64,000 nucleotides of DNA from UBA6055 sp965203755 (GCA_965203755.1 OZ241910.1:1116001-1180000); one strand, 5' to 3'; positions 42,814 through 51,768 are shown, counted from the first letter of the stretch. Translations and numbers: made by a program. Notes: a model not told the origin generated them from the letters alone.

Positions 42814-43821
42814 TCATTTCCGCCCTGCCTTGCGGCGAATGACTATCCGGGCATAAATCTCTTTGCCGTTAATCCTGAATCGGCTTTGCTTGCCGGTCAA
42901 CTGGGTTATGAGCGGCCGATCCATGCCAACAATATCGAATTGATCGGGGTTGTATTTGTTTAGAAAAGTGATCGGCACGCCCATTGCCCCATCATAATCG
43001 CAAGGTATCTCGGCGACTCGGCTGACCTCGATAGCATCATAATTGTCATACTTTGGATACGCTTCCGGCGAGTATCGCTTCCATAAAATCAGGTCTTCAT
43101 GGCGTTGACGGTAATCGAGGTTGGTGAACCAGCCTGCGCTTCCCAACCTGCCTTTAACGACGCCATCGACCAGCTTATACGCGCTGCCCTCTTTCTTGGT
43201 CGCGATCAATTCCTGCGCGTAGTCTTTCGGCACATCAAACAGCATATCCCTCCCCCTCGGGGTGCGCCCAAGCCACAATCGGTTGTCTTTGATAAGCGGA
43301 AATATCTCTTTATAGGCAATGGCGTTCTGGTGGCCGATGATGAGGAACTTCTTTTCATATTTCATCAGCTGCGCCACATATTCCCGAAAGAGCGAAAAAG
43401 GCGGATTGGTGACGACAATGTCGGCCTGCTTGAGCAGATCAATACATTCTTGACTGCGAAAATCGCCGTCGCCTTCAAGGTGATGGATGCCAATATCCTC
43501 AACCGACGGAATGCCGGTCTTATTCGGCGTGCCATCATATTCCAGCCAAATCGCCTTCTCGGCGTCGTTGCGGCTGAACATATCCATCTGCTGGTTTTTG
43601 TAGCAGGTCGCGATCAGTTTCTTTAATCCCAAGCCGCGAAATTTCAGTGAGAAATAGTGAAAGAATTTGCTCACCCGCGGGTCATCGCAGTTGCAGTAGA
43701 TGACCTTGCCGCGAAAATGATCGCGGTAATGCCAAAGCTCATTCTCAATATCCGACAGCTGCGTATAGAACTCGTCTTTCTTGTTTGACTTTGCTGTATG
43801 CAGATTGCGATTGGTCGACAT
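42814..43821 (-). CDS. Adenine-specific DNA methyltransferase, EcoRI-methylase family
   Basis: A 335-residue N6-adenine methyltransferase. VTNPPFSLFREYV holds the NPPF catalytic motif (about residues 138-142), and KDEFYTQLSDIENELWHYRDHF, then YCNCDDPRVSKFF, are characteristic of the EcoRI methylase family (short forms quoted: KDEFYTQLSDIE, CDDPRVSKFF). No cognate restriction gene is next to it, so it looks like an orphan methylase with an epigenetic or protective role. The recognition sequence is not deducible from the protein; GAATTC should not be assumed. Confidence 0.9.
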   Translation of the reverse strand: MSTNRNLHTAKSNKKDEFYTQLSDIENELWHYRDHFRGKVIYCNCDDPRVSKFFHYFSLKFRGLGLKKLIATCYKNQQMDMFSRNDAEKAIWLEYDGTPNKTGIPSVEDIGIHHLEGDGDFRSQECIDLLKQADIVVTNPPFSLFREYVAQLMKYEKKFLIIGHQNAIAYKEIFPLIKDNRLWLGRTPRGRDMLFDVPKDYAQELIATKKEGSAYKLVDGVVKGRLGSAGWFTNLDYRQRHEDLILWKRYSPEAYPKYDNYDAIEVSRVAEIPCDYDGAMGVPITFLNKYNPDQFDIVGMDRPLITQLTGKQSRFRINGKEIYARIVIRRKAGRK

Positions 43822-43925
43822 ATCAAGAGCTCCTCGCTGTATGCTGCGCGCGGCGGCAGCCGATGCGGAATGGCTGCTTAAAATACATAATCTCCCTTCC
43901 GATCCTATCCTGGCGCAAAAGAAAA

Positions 43926-44696
43926 TCAGGCCGGGCGGGCGAGGACAATCATGCGCTGGCAGCCATCTTCAAAAGGCGCGCCGTCGGTATCGCCATGCAC
44001 AGCATCGACCGCGAAGCCGCAAAGCCTAAGCAGAAGCGCAAGCTCGGGCTGAAAGAAATAGCGCAGTCGATGCGGCGCGATGATGCGCTTGACATGGCCA
44101 TCGCCATCCATCTCGTCGTAAATCCAGTCGACATGCAAGACCTGCGTAACCCGGTCCAGGCGGCTGACCGATTGCAGCATGACCTGATGCCCCGATTCGG
44201 GTTCGAGGAAAGTGCGCTCTAGGATAAGCGAATCGGTATCCTGCGAGGCGAATACATCGCCGGCATTGGGCAGGTCAATCACCAGCCGGCCCTCATCCGC
44301 CAGCCATCGCCGCAGCCGCCGCAGCAAGGCGATCTGGCTTTCCTGTTCGTGAAAGTGCATCAGCGCATTATAGCTCAAGAGTATCAGAGCGAACTCGCGT
44401 TCAGCGGCATAGCGCAGCGCATCAGCATGAACATAGCTGATATTCGCTTGGAGATGCGGCATTCGCTCGAGCTTGCCGGCAAGGCGGGCCAGCATAGCCG
44501 CGTCGCTGTCGATCCCGTGAGCCTGGCAGCCGGCCTGCGCCAGATGAATCAGCACCCGTCCGGTGCCGCAGCCAACGTCAAGGATGCCGCCTTCATATTG
44601 GGCGGCCAGGCGGACGTACATCCGCAGATCGTCGGTTTTGCCGCTGGTTTCGGCATCATAGAAACGCGCCGCGCGGGCATAAAATGCGGCCATCAT
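43926..44696 (-). CDS. Class I SAM-dependent methyltransferase
   Basis: A 256-residue methyltransferase. GILDVGCGTGRVLIHLAQAG is the SAM loop, HGIDSDAAMLARL is the acidic ribose-binding motif, and LLSYNALMHFHEQ the post-motif. The C-terminal part (WIYDEMDGDG, then HRLRYFFQPELALLLRLCGF) matches a broad group of small-molecule methyltransferases with no known substrate. It has no clear operon partner. Confidence 0.8.
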   Translation of the reverse strand: MMAAFYARAARFYDAETSGKTDDLRMYVRLAAQYEGGILDVGCGTGRVLIHLAQAGCQAHGIDSDAAMLARLAGKLERMPHLQANISYVHADALRYAAEREFALILLSYNALMHFHEQESQIALLRRLRRWLADEGRLVIDLPNAGDVFASQDTDSLILERTFLEPESGHQVMLQSVSRLDRVTQVLHVDWIYDEMDGDGHVKRIIAPHRLRYFFQPELALLLRLCGFAVDAVHGDTDGAPFEDGCQRMIVLARPA

Positions 44697-44736
44697 TCAA
44701 ATCCTGACTGGCTGTCCTCGTCGGCGGGCATCAAGG

Positions 44737-45921
44737 CTAATTGAGATTCTCAAAGACGCCGGCCGCGCCCATGCCGCCGCCAATGCACATGGTGACCAGG
44801 CCATAGCGGCCGCCGCGCCGTTTCATCTCATGGATGATCTGGACGGTCAGCTTGGCGCCGGTGCAGCCCAGGGGGTGTCCTAGGGCAATGGCGCCGCCGT
44901 TGACATTCACGATTTCCGGATTCAATTCCAGTTCCCGCATGACCGCCAGCGACTGCGAGGCGAAGGCTTCGTTGAGTTCGATGAGGTCGATATCGTCCAA
45001 GGTCAGGCCGCAGCGTTTCAATACCTTCGGAATGGCTTTAATCGGCCCGACGCCCATAATTTCGGGGCGGACGCCGGCCACGGCAAAACCGACCAAACGC
45101 GCCAATGGCTCTAATCCCAGCGCTTCGGCTTTGCCGCGCTCCATGACGATGACGGCGGCGGCGCCATCGCTCAAAGGGCTGGAATTGCCGGCCGTCACCG
45201 AACCCTGCGGCTTGAAGGCCGGCTGGAGGGCCGCCAGGGCCGCCATGGTGGTTTCGCGGCGCAGATGCTCGTCGGCATCGATGACTTTGCTCACGGTGGC
45301 TGGCATCCCGTCGGCGCCGATCACGGTCTCTTGCCAGGCAAAGGGGACGATTTCTTCGGCGAATTTGCCGGCATCGGCGGCGGCGGCGGCTTTGCGATGG
45401 CTGTGACAGGCGAATTCATCCATATCGCGGCGATTGATCCCAAACTCCGAAACCACCCGTTCGGCAGTCAAGCCCATGCTCATGTAGACATTCGGCTCAT
45501 GCAGCGCCAGGTGCGGATTCGGGCTGAAGCGATGGCCGCTCATCGGCACGGCGGACATGGATTCGGCGCCGCCGGCAATGACGGCATCGGCCTGATTGGC
45601 GATAATGCCGCTGGCGGCCAGGGCAATGGTTTGCAGGCCGCTTGAGCAGAAGCGATTGACCGTCTGGCCGGGGGTTTCGACCGGCAGGCCGGCGCGCAAG
45701 GCGATCACGCGGGCGAAGTTCATGCCCTGCGAGCCTTCCGGCATGGCGCAGCCGATGATGACGTCATCGATGTCAGCCGGGTCAAGTTCGCCGTCGGTCT
45801 GGCGCATCAGGTCTTTGACGACGGCGGCCGCCATCTCATCGGAACGGGCGTTTTTGGCGCGGCCGCGCATCGCCTTGCCGACAGCGGTGCGGGATATGGC
45901 TACAATGACTGCTTCGCGCAT
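44737..45921 (-). CDS. Acetyl-CoA acyltransferase (thiolase)
   Basis: A 394-residue thiolase. The nucleophilic Cys is in NRFCSSGLQTIALAA (about residue 88), the second-half signature is NVNGGAIALGHPLGCTGAK (His) and the third Cys region is VTMCIGGGMGAAGVFE. It performs the last step of beta-oxidation, cleaving 3-ketoacyl-CoA with CoA. Start 45921 follows AAAGG by 8 nt. It lies 61 nt downstream of the FadB-like gene, forming a beta-oxidation operon. Confidence 0.93.
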   Translation of the reverse strand: MREAVIVAISRTAVGKAMRGRAKNARSDEMAAAVVKDLMRQTDGELDPADIDDVIIGCAMPEGSQGMNFARVIALRAGLPVETPGQTVNRFCSSGLQTIALAASGIIANQADAVIAGGAESMSAVPMSGHRFSPNPHLALHEPNVYMSMGLTAERVVSEFGINRRDMDEFACHSHRKAAAAADAGKFAEEIVPFAWQETVIGADGMPATVSKVIDADEHLRRETTMAALAALQPAFKPQGSVTAGNSSPLSDGAAAVIVMERGKAEALGLEPLARLVGFAVAGVRPEIMGVGPIKAIPKVLKRCGLTLDDIDLIELNEAFASQSLAVMRELELNPEIVNVNGGAIALGHPLGCTGAKLTVQIIHEMKRRGGRYGLVTMCIGGGMGAAGVFENLN

Positions 45922-45982
45922 AAGGGCTGCCTTTCTCAATCTGAATTGCGTGGACGCTGAAAGCGATGGAACTTATCATTAA

Positions 45983-48367
45983 CTAATTTCGCAGCGGGCG
46001 GTTGGTTCGCAGCATGTGCATAATCCGCGCCTGTGTCTTGTTTTCCATGACAAGCCGCAAAAAGGCGGCGCGCTCAAGATTAAGCAAATACCGCTGGCTG
46101 ACCCACTGCGGTTGCGCCAGACCGCCCCCGGTCAGAATATAAGCCAGTTTGCGCGCAATCAGGGCATCATGCTCGCTGGCATAGCCGGCTTCCTTCAAGC
46201 CCGCTATGGCAACCATCAGGGCTGCATACAGATCGCGGCCGGCGGCATAGACCGCTTCGGGTTTTCGCGGGACATAGGTTTCGCTGAAAGCCAGCGCCGC
46301 CGCTTTGGCTTCGCCCAGCAAATGCGCGCGGTTCATTACAATTCTGTCATCAGCCGCCAGAAAACCCATGGCTTTCGCCTGTTTCGCGCTTTCACTGACT
46401 TTGGCGGCGGCGATATTTTCAAAGGCCTTTCGCAAGCCCGCCAGAACATCATTCGAGCCAGCCCGCGCCAGTGGGTTCACCAGGCGGCGCACTAATTCTT
46501 TACAGCCGCCGCCGGCCGGCACCAGCCCGACGCCGACTTCAACCAAACCCATGTACAATTCGGCGTGAACGACGGCCGCCGTCGCCGACATCACCAGTTC
46601 GGCGCCGGCGCCAAGCGCCATACCGCGGGCGGCGGCGACCACCGGCTTGGGCGCATAACGGAGCGCCTGGGTTAAATCCTGCCAGGCGGTCAAGAGCTTC
46701 TCAATTCCCTCAAGGTCTTCCATCAGCGCCGCTGGATCAAGATGCGCGCCAATCGAAAAACGTTCGCCGTCATTGCCGATGACCAGCGCCCGGCGCTTTG
46801 GGCTGTCGAGCAGCTCCAGCGCTTTCCAGCCGGACTCGATCAAAGCGGCGGTGATGGTGTTCTGCTTGGTATGGAACTCCCACAGCAGCGCGCCATCGCC
46901 CATATCATGGATGCTGCCGGCCTCGCTGCTCCAGAGGGCGGCGGCGGCTTTCAGACCGGCGACGGTGATTTCGCGGCGGTCATTGACCAAGGGCTGGTAA
47001 TCGCCTTGCCGCGGGCTGTAACAGCCGATGGCTTTGCCCTTGGCATCCCGCTGGTAGAAGGTTGATTTTCCGCCGGCAAGCATCTCTTTGACCCAGCCGG
47101 CGACTGGATAGCCGTCGGCTTCAAAGCGACTCACTGTATCGGCGACGCCTATCGCGTCCCAGATTTCAAAGGGGCCCATCTGATGAGCGAAGCCCCATTT
47201 TTGCGCGCGGTCGATGTTCACAATCGAATCGGTGATTTCCGGCACGCGGTTGGAGGCATAAGCCAGCAGGAAGCCATGCAGATGATACAGATAGCGTCCG
47301 GCGCGGTCGCCGGCATTCATCAAAAGGCGAATCCGTTCGCCCAGCGGCTCGACTTTGCGATAGCGTTCAACACTTTCAAAACGGGGTTTGGTCGGCGGTT
47401 CGTGTGCCAGCGTTTCCAGGTTGAGCGCCCACAGTTCTTTTTTGCCGCCTTGAGGCCGCAGGTGATAAAAGCCTTTGCCGGTTTTGCGGCCGAGCCAGCC
47501 TCTTTCCAGCAGTTGATTCGACAGTTCGGTGTTTTTGGCATGCCGCAGCAATTCGCGGGCGGGGTCATGCGGAATCGCATGATAGAGGCTGCGCGCCACG
47601 CCGGTGACAATATCAAAGCCCACCAGATCATTCAAGCTGAAGAGGGCTGTTTTCGGCCGGCCAATCAAGGGGCCGGCGAGCGCATCGACCTCTTCGACGG
47701 TGTAGCCATGGTCCAGGGCATAGTTTGTCGCTTGCATGCCTGACATGGCCGCGAAGCGGTTGCCGATGAAATTGGGCGTGTCTTTGCATAATACGGCGCC
47801 TTTGCCCAGCTTTTCGGCGCCAAAGCGCAGCATGAAATCAACAATGTCGGGGTCGGTGGCGGCATGAGGGATAATTTCCAGCAGGCGCAGGTAGCGCGGC
47901 GGGTTGAAGAAGTGCGTCCCCAGCAGGCGGCGGGTGAATGACGGCGGCAGGCCGGCGGCGATGTTTTGAATCGGGATGCCGGAGGTGTTGCTGCTGACAA
48001 TCGCATCGTCTTTGACCACTTTGACCAGCTTGGCCATCAATCGGCGTTTGACATCGAGGTCTTCGACAATCGCTTCCAGCGCCCAATCGGCGTCGGCCGC
48101 TTTGTCCAGGTCGTCGTCGATGCAGCCGACGCTGATATTCGCCAGGTCATCTGGGCTGAACAGCGGCGGCGGGCGCATCTTGCCCAGCGCTTTGAGATTG
48201 GCGCTGACGATGGCATGGCGGACCTTGGGTCCATCGGCGGCGGATGTGCCGGGGGGCGGAAGATCCAGCAGGAGCGTCTCGATGCCGATGCCCGCCAGCA
48301 GGGCCGCGATGCCGCTGCCCATTGTCCCAGAGCCGATGATGGCCGCTTTCTTGATTTCATACCCCAT
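45983..48367 (-). CDS. 3-hydroxyacyl-CoA dehydrogenase / enoyl-CoA hydratase (FadN/FadB-like)
   Basis: A 794-residue bifunctional beta-oxidation enzyme. The NAD-binding HAD domain is N-terminal (AIIGSGTMGSGIAALLAG, then SSNTSGIPI and GTHFFNPPRYLRLLEI with the catalytic His), followed by its C-terminal HAD domains, and an enoyl-CoA hydratase/isomerase-fold domain at about 480-700 (YAPKPVVAAARGMALGAGAELVMS, short quote: VVAAARGMALGAGAEL; VGVGLVPAGGGCKEL). HAD-before-hydratase order is that of FadN of Gram-positives rather than E. coli FadB. It precedes the thiolase gene. Confidence 0.92.
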   Translation of the reverse strand: MGYEIKKAAIIGSGTMGSGIAALLAGIGIETLLLDLPPPGTSAADGPKVRHAIVSANLKALGKMRPPPLFSPDDLANISVGCIDDDLDKAADADWALEAIVEDLDVKRRLMAKLVKVVKDDAIVSSNTSGIPIQNIAAGLPPSFTRRLLGTHFFNPPRYLRLLEIIPHAATDPDIVDFMLRFGAEKLGKGAVLCKDTPNFIGNRFAAMSGMQATNYALDHGYTVEEVDALAGPLIGRPKTALFSLNDLVGFDIVTGVARSLYHAIPHDPARELLRHAKNTELSNQLLERGWLGRKTGKGFYHLRPQGGKKELWALNLETLAHEPPTKPRFESVERYRKVEPLGERIRLLMNAGDRAGRYLYHLHGFLLAYASNRVPEITDSIVNIDRAQKWGFAHQMGPFEIWDAIGVADTVSRFEADGYPVAGWVKEMLAGGKSTFYQRDAKGKAIGCYSPRQGDYQPLVNDRREITVAGLKAAAALWSSEAGSIHDMGDGALLWEFHTKQNTITAALIESGWKALELLDSPKRRALVIGNDGERFSIGAHLDPAALMEDLEGIEKLLTAWQDLTQALRYAPKPVVAAARGMALGAGAELVMSATAAVVHAELYMGLVEVGVGLVPAGGGCKELVRRLVNPLARAGSNDVLAGLRKAFENIAAAKVSESAKQAKAMGFLAADDRIVMNRAHLLGEAKAAALAFSETYVPRKPEAVYAAGRDLYAALMVAIAGLKEAGYASEHDALIARKLAYILTGGGLAQPQWVSQRYLLNLERAAFLRLVMENKTQARIMHMLRTNRPLRN

Positions 48368-48480
48368 TTAAGCCTTCGCCTTTCGTTTTCGCCGACTTCG
48401 ACGACTTGCAATCCTGTGATTCACCGAAACCGCCGCGCCAAAGCCAGGCGCGCAAGGCCGCCGGCATGAATTGAGATTGG

Positions 48481-48509
48481 ATTATAAAGCAAGGTTGATC
48501 AAGATTCAA
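48481..48509 (-). promoter_or_regulatory. Predicted promoter of the beta-oxidation genes
   Basis: Minus strand: TTGAAT, 17-nt spacer, TATAAT, 114 nt before the FadN-like start. Confidence 0.6.
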
Positions 48510-48877
48510 GCAGTGGTCAATTCCCCAGGGCAATCGGCAGGCAAAAGCGCGGCCTTTTGGTCGCCCTTCGCAGTTTGTTTCGCGATATGCTTATTGAACG
48601 CGATTGGACAAGGAGGCGAGGGAAGCATGACGTTTTCATCATCAAAACAGCGCGAAAAGGACGGCTTTCAGATGACTGGCGCCGCCGATGCGGTTTTTCA
48701 ATCAGAAAGGGTTTTTATGGGTCAAAGCGATTCATTCAGGGCATTCGGCTTTACCTTGAATTGTCGTCATTGCGCGGTATCCAGCGCTTTTCGCGCACTG
48801 GACCGCCACGTGTTGCCAAAAACGGCAGGTCTATTGCCACCGATTTGGCGCGATTACCTTGAAAATTCAAAAAATCC

Positions 48878-48907
48878 TTGACAAAATCGGATTTCAGAGC
48901 ATATACT
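48878..48907 (+). promoter_or_regulatory. Predicted promoter of poly-C locus 1
   Basis: TTGACA, 18-nt spacer, TATACT, 34 nt before the leader ATG. The sequence around it (ATTTCAGA...) is similar to the promoter region of the second locus. Confidence 0.65.
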
Positions 48908-48941
48908 TGGGAGAGTTTCAGACAAAAAGGAGTACGCTAGA

Positions 48942-49067
48942 ATGAAACCGATGAATAATAAAGTCGCGATGAATACAATAGAAGCCAGCCCCAAGCGGGG
49001 GACGGCGGCGCCTGCTAATCTGCCCCCCCCCCCCCCCCGAATTTTCTTGGAGCTCGCCGCATGGTAA
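48942..49067 (+). CDS. Leader ORF of poly-C locus 1
   Basis: A 41-residue leader in the sequenced state. AAGGAG lies 9 nt before the ATG. Residues 1-27 (MKPMNNKVAMN, then PKRGTAAPANL) resemble the leader of locus 2 (MNILNNKVVMN, then PKRGPAAAVNS). The C tract then encodes five Pro, followed by a short tail (RIFLELAAW) and TAA. The stop overlaps the start of the secreted protein (ATG at 49061, stop at 49065-49067), an arrangement suited to coupled re-initiation. Adding one C would fuse the leader in frame with the secreted protein; adding two would read out of frame to about 49422. Confidence 0.7.
   Translation: MKPMNNKVAMNTIEASPKRGTAAPANLPPPPPRIFLELAAW
49023..49038 (+). repeat. Homopolymeric C tract (16 C) inside the leader ORF
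   Basis: Sixteen consecutive C, 22 nt before the start codon of the secreted protein. Slippage during replication would change its length. Assembly length of such tracts is often uncertain. Confidence 0.95.
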
Positions 49068-50272
49068 AGAAAACTCTGCTTCTTTGTGTATTCCTGTTCT
49101 GCATCCTCGCCCTGCCGGTCCAAGGACAGACGCCAGCGCCCCCATCGGGGTATACAGACAATCCGACCACCCTGGCGGACTGCGGTCTGCCAGAGTTTTC
49201 CTCCCGACTCACTTCGGCAGCGTCGATCAAGACCTTCAACATGACCGACGACTGCGTTTATGGCAGCTGGTCAGCCGCGGCTGGCAATGCCCTAATGTAT
49301 ATCACATCCGGCGAGTTCACCATCAACGGCAACGGACACACCATCACCGGACCGGGTCATACCTATCTCATCTTTGTAACCGGCGCAAACGCCGTCCTCA
49401 ATCTGAACGATGTCATCATTGAAAGAGCGGGTGCCGGGACCTACAACACCCTTAGCGTGGAAAGTAGCGCGACTCTTAACGGCCGCAACCTCATCCTCAG
49501 AGACAATCTTCCCAGGACTGTACTAACAGCCAGGTTCAGCGCACAACTCACTTTTCGGAATCTACAGCTCCTGAACAACACCCAGACCGGCAGCGGACTC
49601 TTTGCCGCTATGCGTATCTACGGCAGCTCCACAGCGACCATCACCAACGGCATCTTCCGCGGCAACAGAAACGCCGGCACCAGTGATGCCGTGATTGCAT
49701 CCTCAGCGGTTGGAACCACGGTCACACTCAATGGCTGCATGACTTTCGAGAACAATGTCCAGGCAGACGGCACCACGGCGGCGCTCGACGCCTTCGCCTA
49801 TGGCGGCGCGACACTCAATGACAACAGAACCGGCCCCTGCCCGGCGATAGCGACAGGCTTTAGCTACTGGCTGTCGGTCACACCGCAAAAGAAGCCCAAG
49901 AAAACGGCCACGCCATGGCCATCAGCCACGGCGCGGCCGCTGGGCACGACCTGCATCGACTTGAACCAGGCGACCGGCATCGTCGTTCACGCCACTTATG
50001 GGCTGGCGAGCGGCGTCCAGTGTCAGCGGCTTGGCGGCGGCGGTATCGGCGTGCAGGCGATTGTGGACGGCGGCTTTATTGACGCCGTCGATATCTGGGG
50101 CTATGTCGAGCAGGGGGTTGAGGTCTGCTTCCCGCAGGCCGGCAATCTGCTGTTTTTGGATGCGCGCATGATGCCGCGCGCCATCGCGCCCTTGGCGGCG
50201 ACCGTCGTCAACGGCATGACCTGCGGCGCCATTGAAACGCCAGGATCGATTGTGCTGATGCCGCCGTCTTAG
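49061..50272 (+). CDS. Secreted beta-helix protein, paralogue 1 (downstream of 16-C tract)
   Basis: A 403-residue exported protein. A signal peptide (MVKKTLLLCVFLFCILALPVQG, quoted in part: LLLCVFLFCILAL) is followed by a right-handed beta-helix-like region (about 40-265) with repeated short strands such as FTINGNGHTITG, NLNDVIIERAG and TITNGIFRGNRN, the style of Pmp/pectate-lyase-fold proteins. A Pro/Thr/Lys-rich linker (about 270-297) leads to a Cys-containing C-terminal domain (298-403) that differs at only 5 of 106 positions from paralogue 2. TTGGAG lies about 9 nt before the ATG. Likely surface or secreted; function unknown. Confidence 0.85.
   Translation: MVKKTLLLCVFLFCILALPVQGQTPAPPSGYTDNPTTLADCGLPEFSSRLTSAASIKTFNMTDDCVYGSWSAAAGNALMYITSGEFTINGNGHTITGPGHTYLIFVTGANAVLNLNDVIIERAGAGTYNTLSVESSATLNGRNLILRDNLPRTVLTARFSAQLTFRNLQLLNNTQTGSGLFAAMRIYGSSTATITNGIFRGNRNAGTSDAVIASSAVGTTVTLNGCMTFENNVQADGTTAALDAFAYGGATLNDNRTGPCPAIATGFSYWLSVTPQKKPKKTATPWPSATARPLGTTCIDLNQATGIVVHATYGLASGVQCQRLGGGGIGVQAIVDGGFIDAVDIWGYVEQGVEVCFPQAGNLLFLDARMMPRAIAPLAATVVNGMTCGAIETPGSIVLMPPS
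49948..50272 (+). repeat. Direct repeat, 3' end of secreted paralogue 1
   Basis: About 325 bp encoding the conserved C-terminal domain, nearly identical in DNA to 62612-62936. Together with the matching 5' segments it can serve as a recombination or gene-conversion substrate. Confidence 0.85.
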
Positions 50273-50295
50273 ATTATGACTGCCCGCCATAGAGG

Positions 50296-50340
50296 ACGCA
50301 GAGAACCGTCCGACAGCATCGCTTTTCTCTGTGTCTTTTA
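50296..50340 (+). terminator. Possible terminator after secreted paralogue 1
   Basis: 10-bp stem ACGCAGAGAA / TTCTCTGTGT (one wobble) with a 19-nt loop followed by CTTTTA. Confidence 0.4.
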
Positions 50341-50422
50341 TGCGGCTGTGATGAAAATTAGAGTGATGATGCCTTGTCGGGTACAATGAGAGTGCATATC
50401 CGAAGCGCAGGGCAGAATCAAG

Positions 50423-51712
50423 ATGGCGCGCAAATCCAGCCGTTATCGCAAGGCTTCACTCGTCGGCAAGACCGTTGAGCTTGAGATCGCCGATATGGCG
50501 CATGGCGGTCAAGCGATTGGGCGGCACGGCGGCAAGCCGGTCTTTGTGCCATATACCCTGCCCGGCGAATCCATCACGGCGCGAATCACTGGTGAACGCG
50601 GCGCGGTTTTGTTCGCGCAGGGGATACAGCTGAAAGCCGCCTCGGCCGACCGCGTGCGGCCGCCGTGCCGTCATTTTGGACCTGGGCGCTGCTGGGGCTG
50701 TCAATGGCAGCATATCGACTATGCGGCGCAGCTGCCGCTCAAGCGGGATGTTCTGGCGGACCAGCTTATGCGCGTCGGCAAACTGCCGGCAAGCCTGATT
50801 GAATCAGCCCTGCGGCCGGTCATCGCGGCGCCGCAGGAATGGGCATACAATCATCGGCTCAAGCTCACCCGCGGTCAAGGTGGAAAATGGGGTTTTCGGC
50901 GGCAGGCGAGCCAGGCGGTCGAAGCCATAACCGAATGCCGCATCGCCCATCCTGAACTGCTGGAACTGCTGGCGGAACTCGACTTGGCATACAGCCGCGC
51001 CCGCCGGATGAGCCTGCTGCGCGGCTCTGATGGCCGGATGATGCTCATCTTTGAGGTCGATGATGAAGCCGCGCCGCGGCTAACGACCGACCGGCCGCTT
51101 AGCGTCAATCTGATTTTGCCGAGCAATGAACCCATCAACCTGATTGGCGATGCCCACAGCGTCTTCCGCATCGGGCAGCGCGATTTCCGCGTGACGGCCG
51201 GCGCTTATATCCGCCCCAACATCACTCAAATTGACCAACTGGCGGCCGCCGTCATCCAAGAACTGCGGCTGACCGGCCGGGAACGGGCGCTTGATTTATA
51301 TGCCGGCGCGGGGATTTTCAGCGCATTCATGGCGCCGCGCGCCGCTTTGGTCACCTTGGTTGAAAGTTATCCCCCGGCGGTGTCCGATGCCGAAGTCAAC
51401 CTGATGGAATATGACAACGTGGATATTATTGAAGGACAAGCTGAACGGGTGCTGGCGGATATGGCTGACCGGGAAGCCGGTTATGATGCCGCGCTGGTGG
51501 ATCCGCCCAGCGGCGGCCTCGGCAAAACGGTCATCAAGCGCCTGGCGCAGCTTGATGTCAAGCGCCTGGTCTATGTCAGCGATGAGCCGGCATCGCTCGC
51601 CGGCGACAGCAGAATGCTGATGCGCGCCGGCTTTCGTTTGCGAACGATCCAGCCCATGGATTTGGCGCCGCAGACTTATTATATCCACGCGGTCGCCCGG
51701 TTTGAGCGTTAA
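50423..51712 (+). CDS. RlmD/TrmA-family RNA methyltransferase homologue without catalytic Cys
   Basis: A 429-residue protein with an N-terminal TRAM-type domain (16-70), an iron-sulfur Cys set (C82, C90, C93 and C172, as in RlmD) and a C-terminal SAM domain with ALDLYAGAGIFS. RlmD methylates uridine in 23S rRNA using a Cys nucleophile in a YVSCNP-type motif. Here that motif reads YVSDEP (D387), the DPPR loop reads DPPS, and the terminal PHTxHVE reads PQTYYIH, so nucleophile, loop Arg and base Glu are all lost. It may be a binding-only or repurposed homologue. Confidence 0.8.
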   Translation: MARKSSRYRKASLVGKTVELEIADMAHGGQAIGRHGGKPVFVPYTLPGESITARITGERGAVLFAQGIQLKAASADRVRPPCRHFGPGRCWGCQWQHIDYAAQLPLKRDVLADQLMRVGKLPASLIESALRPVIAAPQEWAYNHRLKLTRGQGGKWGFRRQASQAVEAITECRIAHPELLELLAELDLAYSRARRMSLLRGSDGRMMLIFEVDDEAAPRLTTDRPLSVNLILPSNEPINLIGDAHSVFRIGQRDFRVTAGAYIRPNITQIDQLAAAVIQELRLTGRERALDLYAGAGIFSAFMAPRAALVTLVESYPPAVSDAEVNLMEYDNVDIIEGQAERVLADMADREAGYDAALVDPPSGGLGKTVIKRLAQLDVKRLVYVSDEPASLAGDSRMLMRAGFRLRTIQPMDLAPQTYYIHAVARFER

Positions 51713-51727
51713 TCGAGAATCGTTTGC

Positions 51728-51766
51728 AATGCCCGCCGCGGCCTTCAAGCGCATCGCGGCGGCATT
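51728..51766. terminator. Hairpin between converging genes
   Basis: AATGCC-C-GCCGCG pairs with CGCGGCGGCATT (12 bp with one bulged C), 14-nt loop, without a U-run. It lies between the stops of the RlmD-like gene and prmC and could help terminate both. Confidence 0.45.
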
Positions 51767-51768
51767 CC

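Larger units (their letters stand above)
48368..48941. other. 574-nt gene-free stretch before the first poly-C locus
   Basis: Contains the divergent promoters at 48481-48509 (minus) and 48878-48907 (plus). ORFs inside it (for example 48471-48881) have no ribosome site or recognisable protein and are treated as noise. Confidence 0.6.

Noticed and set aside
41070..43821. HNH gene and EcoRI-type methylase as a restriction-modification system
   Set aside because: Opposite strands, an unrelated gene between, and HNH proteins of this type are not restriction partners as a rule.
48471..48881. A 136-residue ORF before poly-C locus 1
   Set aside because: No ribosome site, no recognisable protein, and both promoters overlap it.
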